Source: Spirochaetaceae bacterium UBA4077 (GTDB lineage Bacteria > Spirochaetota > Spirochaetia > Treponematales > Rectinemataceae). Taken from it: DNA of 11,802 nt. A program made the position numbers and the translations under genes. This document shows, one piece after another, positions 1-6,552 of the stretch. The DNA lies in NCBI GenBank assembly GCA_002383375.1, contig DFYR01000030.1, forward strand, positions 3,143-14,944, written 5' to 3'. The notes under the pieces are model-generated. The model saw only the letters and a program-made list of their open reading frames with translations. It was not told the origin of the DNA and did not search any database. Within the stretch, counting starts at the first letter, position 1, and each line of letters begins with the position of its first letter.

Positions 1-474
1 TCCGGCCCCCAGGCGGGCCTGGATGTGGGCAACGCGCTTCCGCTGGAGAACATTCCCCTGGGTTTCACCGTGCATAACGTCGAGCTCACCATGGGCAAGG
101 GCGGCCAGATGGCTCGCTCCGCCGGTGCCAGCGCCCTGATCGCCGGTACCGAAGGCGACTATGTCGTGCTCAAGCTTCCTTCGGGAGAGCTGCGCATGGT
201 CTTCAAGAAGTGCATGGCCACCATCGGCACAGTGGGCAACGAAGAGCACATGAATGAGCAGGTAGGGAAGGCAGGACGGAACAGATGGAGAGGCGTCAGA
301 CCCACTGTCCGCGGTACTGTCATGAACCCCGTCGACCATCCGCACGGAGGCGGCGAGGGCAAAGGCAAGGGATACAAGCAGCCCGTTTCGCCCTGGGGCC
401 AGCCGGCCAAGGGGTACAGGACGCGGGACAACCACAAGCCCTCCAGCCGCTTCATCACGAAGCGTCGCAAGTGA
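1..474 (+). CDS. rplB: 50S ribosomal protein L2, C-terminal part (5' end outside window)
   Basis: Large-subunit protein L2 binds 23S rRNA near the peptidyl transferase centre and is needed for subunit association. The reading frame is open from base 1 with no start of its own (codons read SGPQAGLDVGN...), so the gene begins upstream; 157 residues are visible, about the last 55-60% of a normal 270-280 residue L2. The family signatures are clear: GNALPLENIPLG, the GxxARSAG segment, and the conserved loop MNPVDHPHGGGEG (bases 322-360) followed by SPWGQPAKGYRTR. The C-terminus is the usual basic tail ending in KRRK. The GTG at position 25 is an internal valine codon, not a start. rpsS follows after 15 nt, as in the standard S10 operon. 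Confidence 0.98.
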   Translation, partial: SGPQAGLDVGNALPLENIPLGFTVHNVELTMGKGGQMARSAGASALIAGTEGDYVVLKLPSGELRMVFKKCMATIGTVGNEEHMNEQVGKAGRNRWRGVRPTVRGTVMNPVDHPHGGGEGKGKGYKQPVSPWGQPAKGYRTRDNHKPSSRFITKRRK

Positions 475-489
475 GATAGGAGCACACTC

Positions 490-771
490 GTGTCAAGGTC
501 CGTAAAGAAGGGGCCCTTCATCGAGAAGAGCCTGTACAAGAAGATTACCGAAGGCAGCAAGTCCGGGGACAAGAAAATGGTCAAGACCTATTCCAGGACT
601 TCCACCATCATCCCTGAAATGGTCGGACAGACTATCTCAGTGTATAACGGCAAGACCTGGGTTCCGGTGTATGTAACCGAGAACCTGGTCGGTCATAAGC
701 TCGGCGAGTTCGCTCCCACCCGCATTTTCCGCGGCCATGCAGGAAGCGACAAAAAAGCCGAGAAGAAATAG
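490..771 (+). CDS. rpsS: 30S ribosomal protein S19
   Basis: S19 sits in the head of the 30S subunit, where it pairs with S13 and contacts the A-site tRNA region. The product is 93 residues, a normal length, and shows the family opening SRSVKKGPFIEKSL, the central TxSRxSTIIPEMVGxTI block and the HKLGEFAPTRxFRGH signature near the C-terminus. The start is GTG; an AGGAG at 478-482 lies 7 nt upstream, and no ATG competes at the conserved N-terminus. It lies between rplB and rplV, as in the S10 operon. The last residues (SDKKAEKK) are lysine-rich, which is common in this family. Confidence 0.98.
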   Translation: MSRSVKKGPFIEKSLYKKITEGSKSGDKKMVKTYSRTSTIIPEMVGQTISVYNGKTWVPVYVTENLVGHKLGEFAPTRIFRGHAGSDKKAEKK

Positions 772-781
772 GGGTTCGATC

Positions 782-1147
782 ATGACTGACAAGCAAGGAT
801 ACCGAGCCACCGCAAAATGGCTTATGGGCTCTCCCTACAAGATCCGCCCCGTCGCCGACTTGGTAAGGGAAAAGCCGTATACCGAGGCTATCGCCATCCT
901 CGAGCATATGCCGCACAAGGGCGCCAGCCTTATCAAGAAGGTTGTCGTATCCGCGGCGTCCAACGCCCTCAACGCCAACAAGAAGCTCGGCGAAGACATG
1001 CTCTATATCAAGGAGCTGAGGATCGACGAAGGCCCCAGGATGCGCAGGGTCTGGTTTAGAGCCCGGGGAAGAGCGGACATGCTCATCAAGAGAATGTGCC
1101 ATATCTCCTGCGTGGTGGAAGAAATCGGCAAGAAGTCGGAGGCCTAA
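782..1147 (+). CDS. rplV: 50S ribosomal protein L22
   Basis: L22 lines the peptide exit tunnel through its long beta-hairpin and contacts all 23S rRNA domains. I place the start at the ATG at 782, 10 nt after the rpsS stop, with AGGGG at 770-774 as ribosome-binding site. The frame stays open back to an ATG at 737, but that lies inside rpsS and would add 15 non-conserved residues. The 121-residue product begins TDKQGYRATAKWLMGSPYKIRPVADLVR and carries the SAASNALNAN segment and the C-terminal L22 signature as RGRADMLIKRMCHISCVV. The MLIKRMCHIS wording resembles spirochaete L22 more than the RILKRTSHI form common elsewhere (from memory). Its end contains the Shine-Dalgarno of rpsC. Confidence 0.97.
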   Translation: MTDKQGYRATAKWLMGSPYKIRPVADLVREKPYTEAIAILEHMPHKGASLIKKVVVSAASNALNANKKLGEDMLYIKELRIDEGPRMRRVWFRARGRADMLIKRMCHISCVVEEIGKKSEA

Positions 1148-1148
1148 G

Positions 1149-1979
1149 GTGGGCAATAAAGTAAGTCCTATTGGATTACGTATCGGGATTAACAAGGATT
1201 GGAGCTCCAAGTGGTATGTGGAGCCCAGGGAATACGCCAAAACCCTCCACGAGGACCTGGCTATCCGCAAGCGCATCTATCAGCTGCCCGAGGTCAAGGG
1301 CGCCGATGTCGCCGAAGTGGAAATCGTCAGGCACCCCCAGCGCATTACCGTAATCATCCATACCGCCAGGCCCGGCGTCCTCATCGGCGTCAAGGGCGCC
1401 AATATCGAGCGCATCGGCCTGGAGATCCAGAAGGTCGCCACCAAAAAGGTGCAGATCAAGATCAAAGAGATCAAGAAGACCGACACCAACGCTCAGATCG
1501 TGGCCCAGAACATCGCCAGGCAGCTGGAGAACCGCGGGTCCTTCCGCAGGGCACTCAAGATGGCCATCTCCAACGCCATCAAAGGCGGAGCCCAGGGCTG
1601 CAAGATCCGAGTATCAGGCAGACTCGGCGGCGCCGATATGTCCAGGACCGAGGAACTCAAGGAAGGCAGGATTCCCCTGCACACCCTAAGGGCCGACATC
1701 GATTACGGCTTCTACGAGTCCCAGACCACCTTCGGCAAGATCGGCGTCAAGGTCTGGATCTACCAGGGTATGGTCTACAATGCCGACAAGAACGAAGACG
1801 CCGGTATGCTGGCTCGCAAGGCAAGGCGCGAACCCGCCGGTTCCGCCGCCGAGCCGCGCGAACGCAGGGATTCCGAGCGCCGCGATTCGGATCGCAGGGA
1901 AGGCGGTGAGCGCCGTCCCAGGAGGCCTGCCGCGCCCAGGGGAGATGCTCCCCACAGCGACGAGAGGGCAAGGAGCTAA
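1149..1979 (+). CDS. rpsC: 30S ribosomal protein S3 with long charged C-terminal tail
   Basis: S3 is in the 30S head at the mRNA entry channel, where S3, S4 and S5 act in mRNA unwinding. The GTG start lies 1 nt after the rplV stop; GGAGG at 1138-1142, inside rplV, is 6 nt upstream. Residues 1-60 form the N-terminal domain. The type-2 KH domain has its GxxG loop at 80-83 as GVKG, where many bacteria have GKKG. Arg133, Arg134 and Lys137 (in SFRRALK) match the E. coli residues implicated in helicase activity. The C-terminal domain ends near residue 210. Total length is 276, against about 210-235 in many bacteria. The excess is a low-complexity tail (about 212-276) rich in Arg, Glu, Asp and Ser with RRDSERRDSDRR-type repeats and a proline-rich end. 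The tail stays in frame to the stop, with rplP 3 nt downstream. Confidence 0.97.
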   Translation: MGNKVSPIGLRIGINKDWSSKWYVEPREYAKTLHEDLAIRKRIYQLPEVKGADVAEVEIVRHPQRITVIIHTARPGVLIGVKGANIERIGLEIQKVATKKVQIKIKEIKKTDTNAQIVAQNIARQLENRGSFRRALKMAISNAIKGGAQGCKIRVSGRLGGADMSRTEELKEGRIPLHTLRADIDYGFYESQTTFGKIGVKVWIYQGMVYNADKNEDAGMLARKARREPAGSAAEPRERRDSERRDSDRREGGERRPRRPAAPRGDAPHSDERARS

Positions 1980-1982
1980 GTC

Positions 1983-2399
1983 ATGCTTATTCCCAAGAGA
2001 GTAAAACACAGAAAGCAGCAGCGCGGCAGGCCCACCGGCAATGCCCAGCGCGGCAACACCATAGCCTTCGGCGAATACGGACTCGTCTGCCTCGAACCCG
2101 AGTGGCTCACCAACAGGCAAATCGAGGCTGCGCGTATAGCCCTCAACCGCTACATCAAGCGCGGCGGTAAGCTCTGGATCAGGATTTTCCCCGACAAACC
2201 CTATTCCAAGAAACCCTTGGAAACCCGAATGGGTAAGGGAAAACCCGGACCCGAATACTGGGTGGCCGTCGTGCGCCCCGGCATGGTTCTTTTCGAGCTT
2301 GCCGGCGTCGAGCCTTCGGTGGCCGAGGAAGCCATGAGGCTCGCCGGCTCCAAGCTTCCCGTCAAGACCAGGTTCGCCCTCCGGGCGGAAACGGAGTGA
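1983..2399 (+). CDS. rplP: 50S ribosomal protein L16
   Basis: L16 binds 23S rRNA near the A-site tRNA elbow and organises the peptidyl transferase region late in 50S assembly. The ATG at 1983 is 3 nt after the rpsC stop; AAGGAG at 1970-1975 lies 7 nt upstream within rpsC. At 138 residues the length is normal. Signatures are the opening MLIPKRVKHRKQQRGR, the GLxCLEPxWLTNRQIEAARIA block, KLWIRIFPDKPYSKKPLETRMGKGKG-like core (here GKGKPGPEYWVAVV), and PVKTRF at the end. It is followed 4 nt later by rpmC, the usual S10 order. Confidence 0.98.
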   Translation: MLIPKRVKHRKQQRGRPTGNAQRGNTIAFGEYGLVCLEPEWLTNRQIEAARIALNRYIKRGGKLWIRIFPDKPYSKKPLETRMGKGKPGPEYWVAVVRPGMVLFELAGVEPSVAEEAMRLAGSKLPVKTRFALRAETE

Positions 2400-2403
2400 G
2401 TCG

Positions 2404-2607
2404 ATGAAAAACTCGTTCAAGGAATTAAAGCTTGAGGAGCTTCTCGCCAAGCGGGAAGACCTAAGAAAGAAGTATTTCGACCTCCGCTTCCAGATGGTTG
2501 TTGGACACGTCGAAAATCCTCTGCAGAAACGAAACCTTCGACGCCAGATCGCCAGGCTCGAGACGCTGATCCTCCAGGCTCAGCGCGCCGCCGGCGAAAA
2601 GGCCTAA
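2404..2607 (+). CDS. rpmC: 50S ribosomal protein L29
   Basis: L29 is a small helical-hairpin protein near the exit of the peptide tunnel, next to L23, where nascent-chain factors dock. The product is 67 residues, a normal length. It shows the family pattern LxxLRxxYFDLRFQ in helix 1 (here LRKKYFDLRFQMVVGHVENP) and the second-helix signature LRRQIARLETL. The start is ATG 2404, 4 nt after the rplP stop, with GGAG at 2393-2396 overlapping the end of rplP. The position between rplP and rpsQ fixes the identification. Confidence 0.97.
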   Translation: MKNSFKELKLEELLAKREDLRKKYFDLRFQMVVGHVENPLQKRNLRRQIARLETLILQAQRAAGEKA

Positions 2608-2625
2608 AGGTTCTAGGAGATAACC

Positions 2626-2898
2626 GTGGATACCGACGTTCAGAAAGAGAAGAAGTCAAAGTTGGTGCTCCAAGGCATCGTCGCTTCCGACAAGATGGAT
2701 AAGACCATCGTTGTCGAGATTCGGCAGCGCAAACTGCACCCGCTGTACAAGAAGTACGTGACTAGGTCCAAGAGAGTAAAGGCGCACGACGAGAAAAACG
2801 ATGCTCATATCGGCGACACCGTGCGTGTCGAGGAGTGCAGACCCCTTTCCAGGGATAAGCACTGGCGCCTGATTGAAATCGTCGAACGGGCGAAATAG
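2626..2898 (+). CDS. rpsQ: 30S ribosomal protein S17
   Basis: S17 is an OB-fold primary binder of 16S rRNA in the 5' domain of the small subunit. The product is 90 residues. The family core is clear: LQGIVASDKMDKTIVVEI, then RxxHPLYKKYVTRSKRVKAHDE, the IGDTVRVEECRPLSRDKHWRL signature and IVE near the end. A GTG at 2626 is chosen as start because AGGAG at 2615-2619 lies 6 nt upstream. The first 12 residues (MDTDVQKEKKSK) are a non-conserved charged lead. rplN follows after 18 nt, the usual S10/spc boundary, and no terminator is visible there, so the clusters appear joined. Confidence 0.97.
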   Translation: MDTDVQKEKKSKLVLQGIVASDKMDKTIVVEIRQRKLHPLYKKYVTRSKRVKAHDEKNDAHIGDTVRVEECRPLSRDKHWRLIEIVERAK

Positions 2899-2916
2899 GC
2901 GAACGGGAGAAAGACT

Positions 2917-3285
2917 ATGGTTCAGGTAGAAAGCATGCTCACGGTCGCCGACAACTCGGGTGCCAAGACCGTGCAGTGCATTAAAGTCCTCGGCGGTACC
3001 CGCAGGCGCTATGCCTCGGTTGGAGACATTATCGTCGTGGCGGTCAAGTCGGCCCTTCCCAATTCTTCGATCAAGAAGGGCACCATCGAAAAAGCGGTAG
3101 TAGTCAGGACCCACAAGGAATATCGCAGGCCCGACGGTACCTATATCCGCTTTGACGACAACGCCTGCGTCGTCATCGATGCCAACAAGAATCCGAAAGG
3201 CAAGCGCATCTTCGGACCGGTCGCCCGCGAGCTCAGGGAGAAGGACTACATGAAAATCGTCTCTCTGGCTCCCGAGGTCCTGTAA
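2917..3285 (+). CDS. rplN: 50S ribosomal protein L14
   Basis: L14 lies on the 50S interface and, with 16S rRNA, forms an intersubunit bridge; it is also the docking site of the silencing factor RsfS in bacteria. The product is 122 residues, exactly the typical length. Family features are MVQVESMLTVADNSGAK at the start, the VGDIIVVAVKSALPNSSIKKG block, VVVRTHKEYRRPDGTYIRFDDNACVVI, the KGKRIFGPVARELREKDYMKIVSLAPEVL ending, all close to consensus. ATG 2917 is preceded by GGGAGA at 2905-2910. It opens the spc-type part of the operon. Confidence 0.98.
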   Translation: MVQVESMLTVADNSGAKTVQCIKVLGGTRRRYASVGDIIVVAVKSALPNSSIKKGTIEKAVVVRTHKEYRRPDGTYIRFDDNACVVIDANKNPKGKRIFGPVARELREKDYMKIVSLAPEVL

Positions 3286-3294
3286 GGAGAGGAT

Positions 3295-3612
3295 ATGGCC
3301 GAAATAAAGTACAAGCTCCGGAAAGAGGACCTTGTCCAGGTCATAGCCGGCAAGGATAAGGGCAAACAGGGAAAGATCCTCAAGATCGACAGGGAAAAGG
3401 GCAGGGTAATCGTGGCCGGGGTCAACATGATCAAGAAAGCCATGAAGAAGAAAACCCAGAACGACCGCGGCGGCATAGCCGAGATCGAAGGCGCCCTCCA
3501 TATATCCAACGTGATGATCGTCTGCAAGAAATGCGGACCGGTCAAGATCGGATACAAAATCGACGGCGACGCCAAAAAGCGGGTTTGCCGCAAGTGCGGG
3601 GAGGTGCTCTGA
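3295..3612 (+). CDS. rplX: 50S ribosomal protein L24, zinc-ribbon (four-cysteine) form
   Basis: L24 starts 50S assembly by binding the 5' region of 23S rRNA and later sits near the tunnel exit. The product is 105 residues. An N-terminal KOW motif (about residues 10-37: EDLVQVIAGKDKGKQGKIL) is followed by the conserved GVNMIKKAMKK segment and EGALHISNVMIV. The C-terminal half carries two CxxC pairs, Cys77/Cys80 and Cys98/Cys101, with a 17-residue gap. This is the probable zinc-ribbon version; many bacteria have lost these cysteines. AAGGAG just before ATG 3295 is the ribosome-binding site. The stop TGA overlaps the start of rplE by one base (TGATG), which suggests translational coupling. Confidence 0.97.
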   Translation: MAEIKYKLRKEDLVQVIAGKDKGKQGKILKIDREKGRVIVAGVNMIKKAMKKKTQNDRGGIAEIEGALHISNVMIVCKKCGPVKIGYKIDGDAKKRVCRKCGEVL

Positions 3613-4271
3613 TGGCTGAACCGAAAGACAAGGCCGCAAAGCCCAAGACCCCGGCCAAGAGCGCTGCCGCAAAGGCCGCTCCCGCCAAGTCCGAGGCCAA
3701 GGCTGAACCCAAGAAGGACCTGGTCAAGGTCGTACCCAGGCTCAAGACGATCTACCGCGAAAAAATCGTTCCCGAACTCTTCAAGGAGATGGGATACGAT
3801 TCGCTCATGCAGGTTCCCCGGCTGGTAAAGGTTGTTGTGTCCATGGGCGTGGGCGAAGCCAAGGAGAACAAGAAACTCCTGGACGCCGCCGTCGCCGATC
3901 TGGGCATCATCACCGGCCAGCACGCGGTCAAGACCAAGGCCCGCAAGTCCATCGCCACCTTCAAGATCAGGCAGGGACAGGAAATCGGTGCCAGGGTGAC
4001 CCTTCGCGGCGACTACATGTGGGAATTCCTGGACAGGCTCATGAATGTGGCGCTCCCCCGAGTCAAGGACTTCAGGGGCGTCAACGCCAACGCCTTCGAT
4101 GGCCACGGCAACTATTCTCTGGGGCTGAACGAACAGATTATTTTCCCGGAAATCGATTTTGATAAGATCGAGAAGGTCATGGGGCTCAATATCGCGATCG
4201 TCACGACCGCGAAAACCGATAAAGAGGCGAAGAGCCTTCTAGGCATGTTGGGCATGCCCTTCAGAAAGTAA
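3612..4271 (+). CDS. rplE: 50S ribosomal protein L5 with Ala/Lys/Pro-rich N-terminal extension
   Basis: L5 binds 5S rRNA in the central protuberance and contacts P-site tRNA and S13. The start is ATG 3612, overlapping the rplX stop by one base, with GGGGAGG at 3598-3604 placed 7 nt upstream. An in-frame ATG at 3531 lies inside rplX and has less support. The product is 219 residues against a usual 178-187. The excess is an N-terminal low-complexity stretch, about residues 2-40, made of Ala, Lys, Pro and Glu with PAKS repeats. The normal L5 core starts at PRLKTIYREKIVPELFKEM. Core signatures include QVPRLVKVVVSMGVGEA, ITGQHAVKTKARKSIATFKIR, GxxVTLRGDYMWEFLDRL and NYSLGLNEQIIFPEIDFDKI. No ATG or GTG near the core boundary offers a shorter start. 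Confidence 0.97.
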   Translation: MAEPKDKAAKPKTPAKSAAAKAAPAKSEAKAEPKKDLVKVVPRLKTIYREKIVPELFKEMGYDSLMQVPRLVKVVVSMGVGEAKENKKLLDAAVADLGIITGQHAVKTKARKSIATFKIRQGQEIGARVTLRGDYMWEFLDRLMNVALPRVKDFRGVNANAFDGHGNYSLGLNEQIIFPEIDFDKIEKVMGLNIAIVTTAKTDKEAKSLLGMLGMPFRK

Positions 4272-4282
4272 GGTAGGCGTAC

Positions 4283-4468
4283 ATGGCACGAAAGGCGATG
4301 GTTTTAAAGGCTGAAGAGAAGCCGAAGTATATGAGCCGCCTGGTTAGGCGCTGCAAGGTTTGCGGGCGGGCCAGGGGTTACATGAGAAAATTCGACATGT
4401 GCAGGATCTGCTTCAGGAAGCTCGCTTCCGAGGGCAAGATTCCCGGCGTGACGAAGTCAAGCTGGTAG
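4283..4468 (+). CDS. rpsN: 30S ribosomal protein S14 type Z (zinc-binding)
   Basis: S14 is a late-binding protein of the 30S head, near S3, S10 and S19. This is the short form of 61 residues, not the roughly 100-residue form. It has four cysteines at 24, 27, 40 and 43 in the CxxC-X12-CxxC arrangement (CKVCGRARGYMRKFDMCRIC) expected to bind one zinc ion. The ending CFRKLASEGKIPGVTKSSW is the standard type-Z ending. The usual symbol for this form is rpsN or rpsZ. ATG 4283 is 11 nt after the rplE stop; the upstream purine tract AAGGTAGG is weaker than those of its neighbours. The position between rplE and rpsH is the usual one. Confidence 0.98.
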   Translation: MARKAMVLKAEEKPKYMSRLVRRCKVCGRARGYMRKFDMCRICFRKLASEGKIPGVTKSSW

Positions 4469-4477
4469 GAGGTAGCG

Positions 4478-4876
4478 ATGAGCGTTTCTGATCCCATCGC
4501 GGACATGCTGACAAAGATCCGCAACGCGAGTGCGGCTCGTCATGAGAAAGTCGACATCATGGCCTCCAGGATCAAGCTTGAGATCGTCAAGATTCTCAAG
4601 ACCGAAGGCTATATCAAGAATTTTAAGAAGATTCAGACCGAAGGATCCAACATAATCAGGATCTTCCTCAAGTACGACGAAGAAAACGACCCTGTACTGC
4701 ATGGCATGAACAAGGTGTCCAAGCCGGGCAGACGCGTCTATTCCGGTTACAAGGAAATTCCGCGGGTCTTCAACGGCTACGGCACCCTGATAGTATCCAC
4801 ATCGACTGGAATCATCACAGGAAAGAAGGCCGTGGAAAAGCAGGTGGGCGGCGAGCTCATCTGCACGGTCTGGTAA
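4478..4876 (+). CDS. rpsH: 30S ribosomal protein S8
   Basis: S8 is a primary binder of the central domain of 16S rRNA. In E. coli it also represses the spc operon by binding the rplE-leader region of its mRNA; I cannot show such a site here. The product is 132 residues, a normal length. It opens with SDPIADMLTKIRNASAARHEKVDIMASRIK and has the mid-protein KPGRRVY and the C-terminal signature LIVSTSTGIITGKKA...GGELICTVW, in the position of the usual ISTSxGxMTxxEAR...GGExLCYVW. ATG 4478 is preceded by AGGAGG at 4467-4472, the strongest possible Shine-Dalgarno, overlapping the rpsN stop. Confidence 0.97.
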   Translation: MSVSDPIADMLTKIRNASAARHEKVDIMASRIKLEIVKILKTEGYIKNFKKIQTEGSNIIRIFLKYDEENDPVLHGMNKVSKPGRRVYSGYKEIPRVFNGYGTLIVSTSTGIITGKKAVEKQVGGELICTVW

Positions 4877-4891
4877 TTCGGGGGAACAGAT

Positions 4892-5434
4892 ATGTCGAGA
4901 ATCGGAATACGGCCGGTCCTAATACCGCAGGGTGTAAAAGTGAGCGTAGCTCCCACCAGCGTCACCGTAGAGGGGCCGAAGGGAAAACTTTTTCAGGAGT
5001 ATGTTCCTGAAGTCGAGATCGTCGTAAAGGACGGCGCCGTCCATTTCGCCAGGAAAAACGAGTCCAAGCAGGCCAGGGCTTACCATGGTCTGTACAGGAG
5101 CCTGGTGAACAACATGGTAAAAGGCGTCTCCCAGGGCTTTAGAAAAGCCCTCGTGGTGAACGGTGTCGGCTACCGTGCCGAAGTGCAGGGCAACTTCCTC
5201 GTCATGAGCATCGGATACTCCAGCGATTTCATGGTCATCATCCCCCAGGGGCTGGCGGTGGCCATTGAGTCGAACGGGCAGAAGGTGGTCATTTCCGGCG
5301 CCGACCACGCACTCGTAGGCAAGTTCGCCAGCGAGGTCAGGTCCCTGAGGCTTCCCGAACCATACAAGGGCAAGGGGATCAGGTACGAGGACGAGAAGAT
5401 CCGCAGGAAGGTCGGCAAGACCGGCGTGAAGTGA
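4892..5434 (+). CDS. rplF: 50S ribosomal protein L6
   Basis: L6 binds the sarcin-ricin loop region of 23S rRNA near the GTPase-associated centre. The product is 180 residues, the usual length, and consists of two related alpha/beta domains (about 1-82 and 83-180). It opens MSRIGIRPVLIPQGVKV and has TVEGPKGKL, the domain boundary NMVKGVSQGFRKALVVNGVGYRAEVQG, and the L6 signature LPEPYKGKGIRYEDEKIRRK near the end. A run of Gs at 4880-4884 serves as ribosome-binding site 7 nt before ATG 4892. rplR follows after 9 nt. Confidence 0.98.
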   Translation: MSRIGIRPVLIPQGVKVSVAPTSVTVEGPKGKLFQEYVPEVEIVVKDGAVHFARKNESKQARAYHGLYRSLVNNMVKGVSQGFRKALVVNGVGYRAEVQGNFLVMSIGYSSDFMVIIPQGLAVAIESNGQKVVISGADHALVGKFASEVRSLRLPEPYKGKGIRYEDEKIRRKVGKTGVK

Positions 5435-5443
5435 GGCCAGTGA

Positions 5444-5809
5444 ATGAGCGTTAAAGAACTCGAAGGTAAACTGAGGAAAAGGGCGAAACGGAAGGTTTCG
5501 GTCAGAAAGACCATATACGGCAGCGCCGAGCGGCCTAGGATGACCGTGTTCAAGTCCAACCTTCATATGTACGTCCAGGTGATCGATGACGATGCCGCCA
5601 CAACCTTGGCCAGCGCGTCGACGGTCGAGAAGGCCCTGAAGGACATAACCAGGAACGTCGAAGGCGGTGTCAAGCTCGGCGAGGAGATCGGAAAGCGACT
5701 TCTCGAAAAGGGCGTGAAGACCGTCGTGTTCGACAGGAACGGTTATCAGTACCACGGCATCGTCAAGGCGATCGCCGACGGAGCCCGCAAGGCCGGGATC
5801 ACATTCTAG
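5444..5809 (+). CDS. rplR: 50S ribosomal protein L18
   Basis: L18 binds 5S rRNA together with L5 and helps attach it to the 50S subunit. The product is 121 residues, a typical length. A basic N-terminal region (KLRKRAKRKVSVRKTIYGSAERPRMTVFKSNLHMYVQVIDD) matches the family, as do TLASAST, the GKRLLEKGVKTVVFDRNGYQYHGIVKAIADGARKAGITF ending and its DRxGYxYHGxVxALADxAREAG pattern. ATG 5444 has only a short GAGG at 5433-5436 ahead of it. The gene sits between rplF and rpsE, the normal spc order. Confidence 0.97.
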   Translation: MSVKELEGKLRKRAKRKVSVRKTIYGSAERPRMTVFKSNLHMYVQVIDDDAATTLASASTVEKALKDITRNVEGGVKLGEEIGKRLLEKGVKTVVFDRNGYQYHGIVKAIADGARKAGITF

Positions 5810-5819
5810 GGGGCTTTTC

Positions 5820-6338
5820 GTGGAAAGAGACAGGAACAGAAGAGACGACTCTCAGCCGCGTGACAATTTCACCGAGAAGCTCGTCCAGCTCAACAGAACC
5901 GCGAAGGTCGTCAAGGGCGGCCGCCGCTTTTCCTTTTCCGCCCTCACCGTGGTGGGCGACCACCAGGGCCATGTGGGCTTCGGATTCGGAAAGGCCAACG
6001 ACGTGACCGAGGCTATTCGCAAGTCCGTCGAGAAAGCCCGCAAGGCGATCATCCAGGTGCCCATAAAGAATGGCACCCTCCCGCACAAGATCGTGGGGAA
6101 ATACAAGGCCACCGAGGTTCTTATAATGCCGGCCGTTTCAGGCTCGGGAGTAATCGCCGGAGGTCCGGTCCGCGCCATCATGGAAGCGGCGGGCTATACG
6201 GATGTCATTTCCAAATGCATCGGTTCGCGCAACTCTATGAACATCGTCCGCGCCGTCTTCGATGGGGCCGGAAAGCTCCTGGACGCCAAGACGGTGGCCA
6301 AGAACCGCGGCAAGTCGATCAAGGAACTGTGGGGATAA
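5820..6338 (+). CDS. rpsE: 30S ribosomal protein S5
   Basis: S5 is on the back of the 30S subunit at the mRNA entrance, where it affects decoding fidelity and takes part in mRNA unwinding with S3 and S4. The product is 172 residues. The first 15 residues are a charged, non-conserved lead. The double-stranded-RNA-binding-like domain follows (about 17-80) with KVVKGGRRFSFSALTVVGD and GHVGFGFGKANDVTEAIRKS. The C-terminal domain has SGSGVIAGGPVRAIMEAAG (about 107-125) and the S-N-x-x-N-pattern segment GSRNSMNIVRA. The start is GTG 5820, with AGGGGG at 5808-5813 placed 6 nt upstream. rpmD begins 1 nt after its stop. Confidence 0.97.
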   Translation: MERDRNRRDDSQPRDNFTEKLVQLNRTAKVVKGGRRFSFSALTVVGDHQGHVGFGFGKANDVTEAIRKSVEKARKAIIQVPIKNGTLPHKIVGKYKATEVLIMPAVSGSGVIAGGPVRAIMEAAGYTDVISKCIGSRNSMNIVRAVFDGAGKLLDAKTVAKNRGKSIKELWG

Positions 6339-6339
6339 T

Positions 6340-6552
6340 ATGGCAAAGATTCAGATCACCCTGGTTCGGAGCACTATCCACCAAAAACCCGCCAAGAGGG
6401 CGACCGTTCGCTCCCTGGGTTTGAGGAAGATTGGCTCCTCCAATATTCTCGAGGCCACTCCCGCCGTGCTGGGCATGGTGAAGGCCGTGGAGCATCTGGT
6501 TACGACCACGGAGGTCGCCGCCGCAGCGGCAGCCGCCAAGGAGGGCAATTAA
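6340..6552 (+). CDS. rpmD: 50S ribosomal protein L30 with alanine-rich tail
   Basis: L30 is a small non-universal 50S protein with a ferredoxin-like fold. I place the start at ATG 6340, 1 nt after the rpsE stop, with GGGG at 6331-6334. The frame extends upstream to 6262, but that part lies inside rpsE and is not L30-like. The 70-residue product opens KIQITLVRSTIHQKPAKRATVRSLGLRKIGSS, a good L30 match, with TPAVLGMVKAVEHLV closing the normal domain at about residue 54. About 16 further residues follow, including seven consecutive alanines (EVAAAAAAAKEGN), which the typical 58-60 residue protein lacks. The stop overlaps the rplO start (TAATG), and AAGGAGGG at 6538-6545 serves rplO. Confidence 0.95.
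   Translation: MAKIQITLVRSTIHQKPAKRATVRSLGLRKIGSSNILEATPAVLGMVKAVEHLVTTTEVAAAAAAAKEGN

Noticed and set aside
737..781. Upstream ATG at 737 as start of L22
   Set aside because: The added residues overlap rpsS and are not L22-like; ATG 782 has its own Shine-Dalgarno and fits the family length.
1851..1905. Repeat-like DNA in the rpsC tail that might be a tandem repeat element
   Set aside because: The repetition is at protein level (RRDS/RRE) with varied codons, inside an intact frame; there is no spacing regularity as in CRISPR or satellite DNA.
1199..1909. Plus-strand alternative frame (236 codons) within rpsC
   Set aside because: The Arg/Gln-rich translation is typical of a shifted frame of a GC-rich gene; the S3 frame is unambiguous.
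3531..3611. Upstream ATG at 3531 as an even longer start for L5
   Set aside because: It lies inside rplX out of its frame, lacks a good ribosome-binding site, and the ATG at 3612 has an excellent one plus a stop-start overlap.
2656..3672. Long open frame on the minus strand (338 codons) across rpsQ, rplN and rplX
   Set aside because: It is fully antisense to three highly conserved ribosomal genes and its length follows from codon bias of the GC-rich sense strand. It has no convincing family match or ribosome-binding site.
3246..4106. Minus-strand open frame (286 codons) across rplX and rplE
   Set aside because: It is antisense to clear ribosomal genes and its product is a low-information mirror of them.
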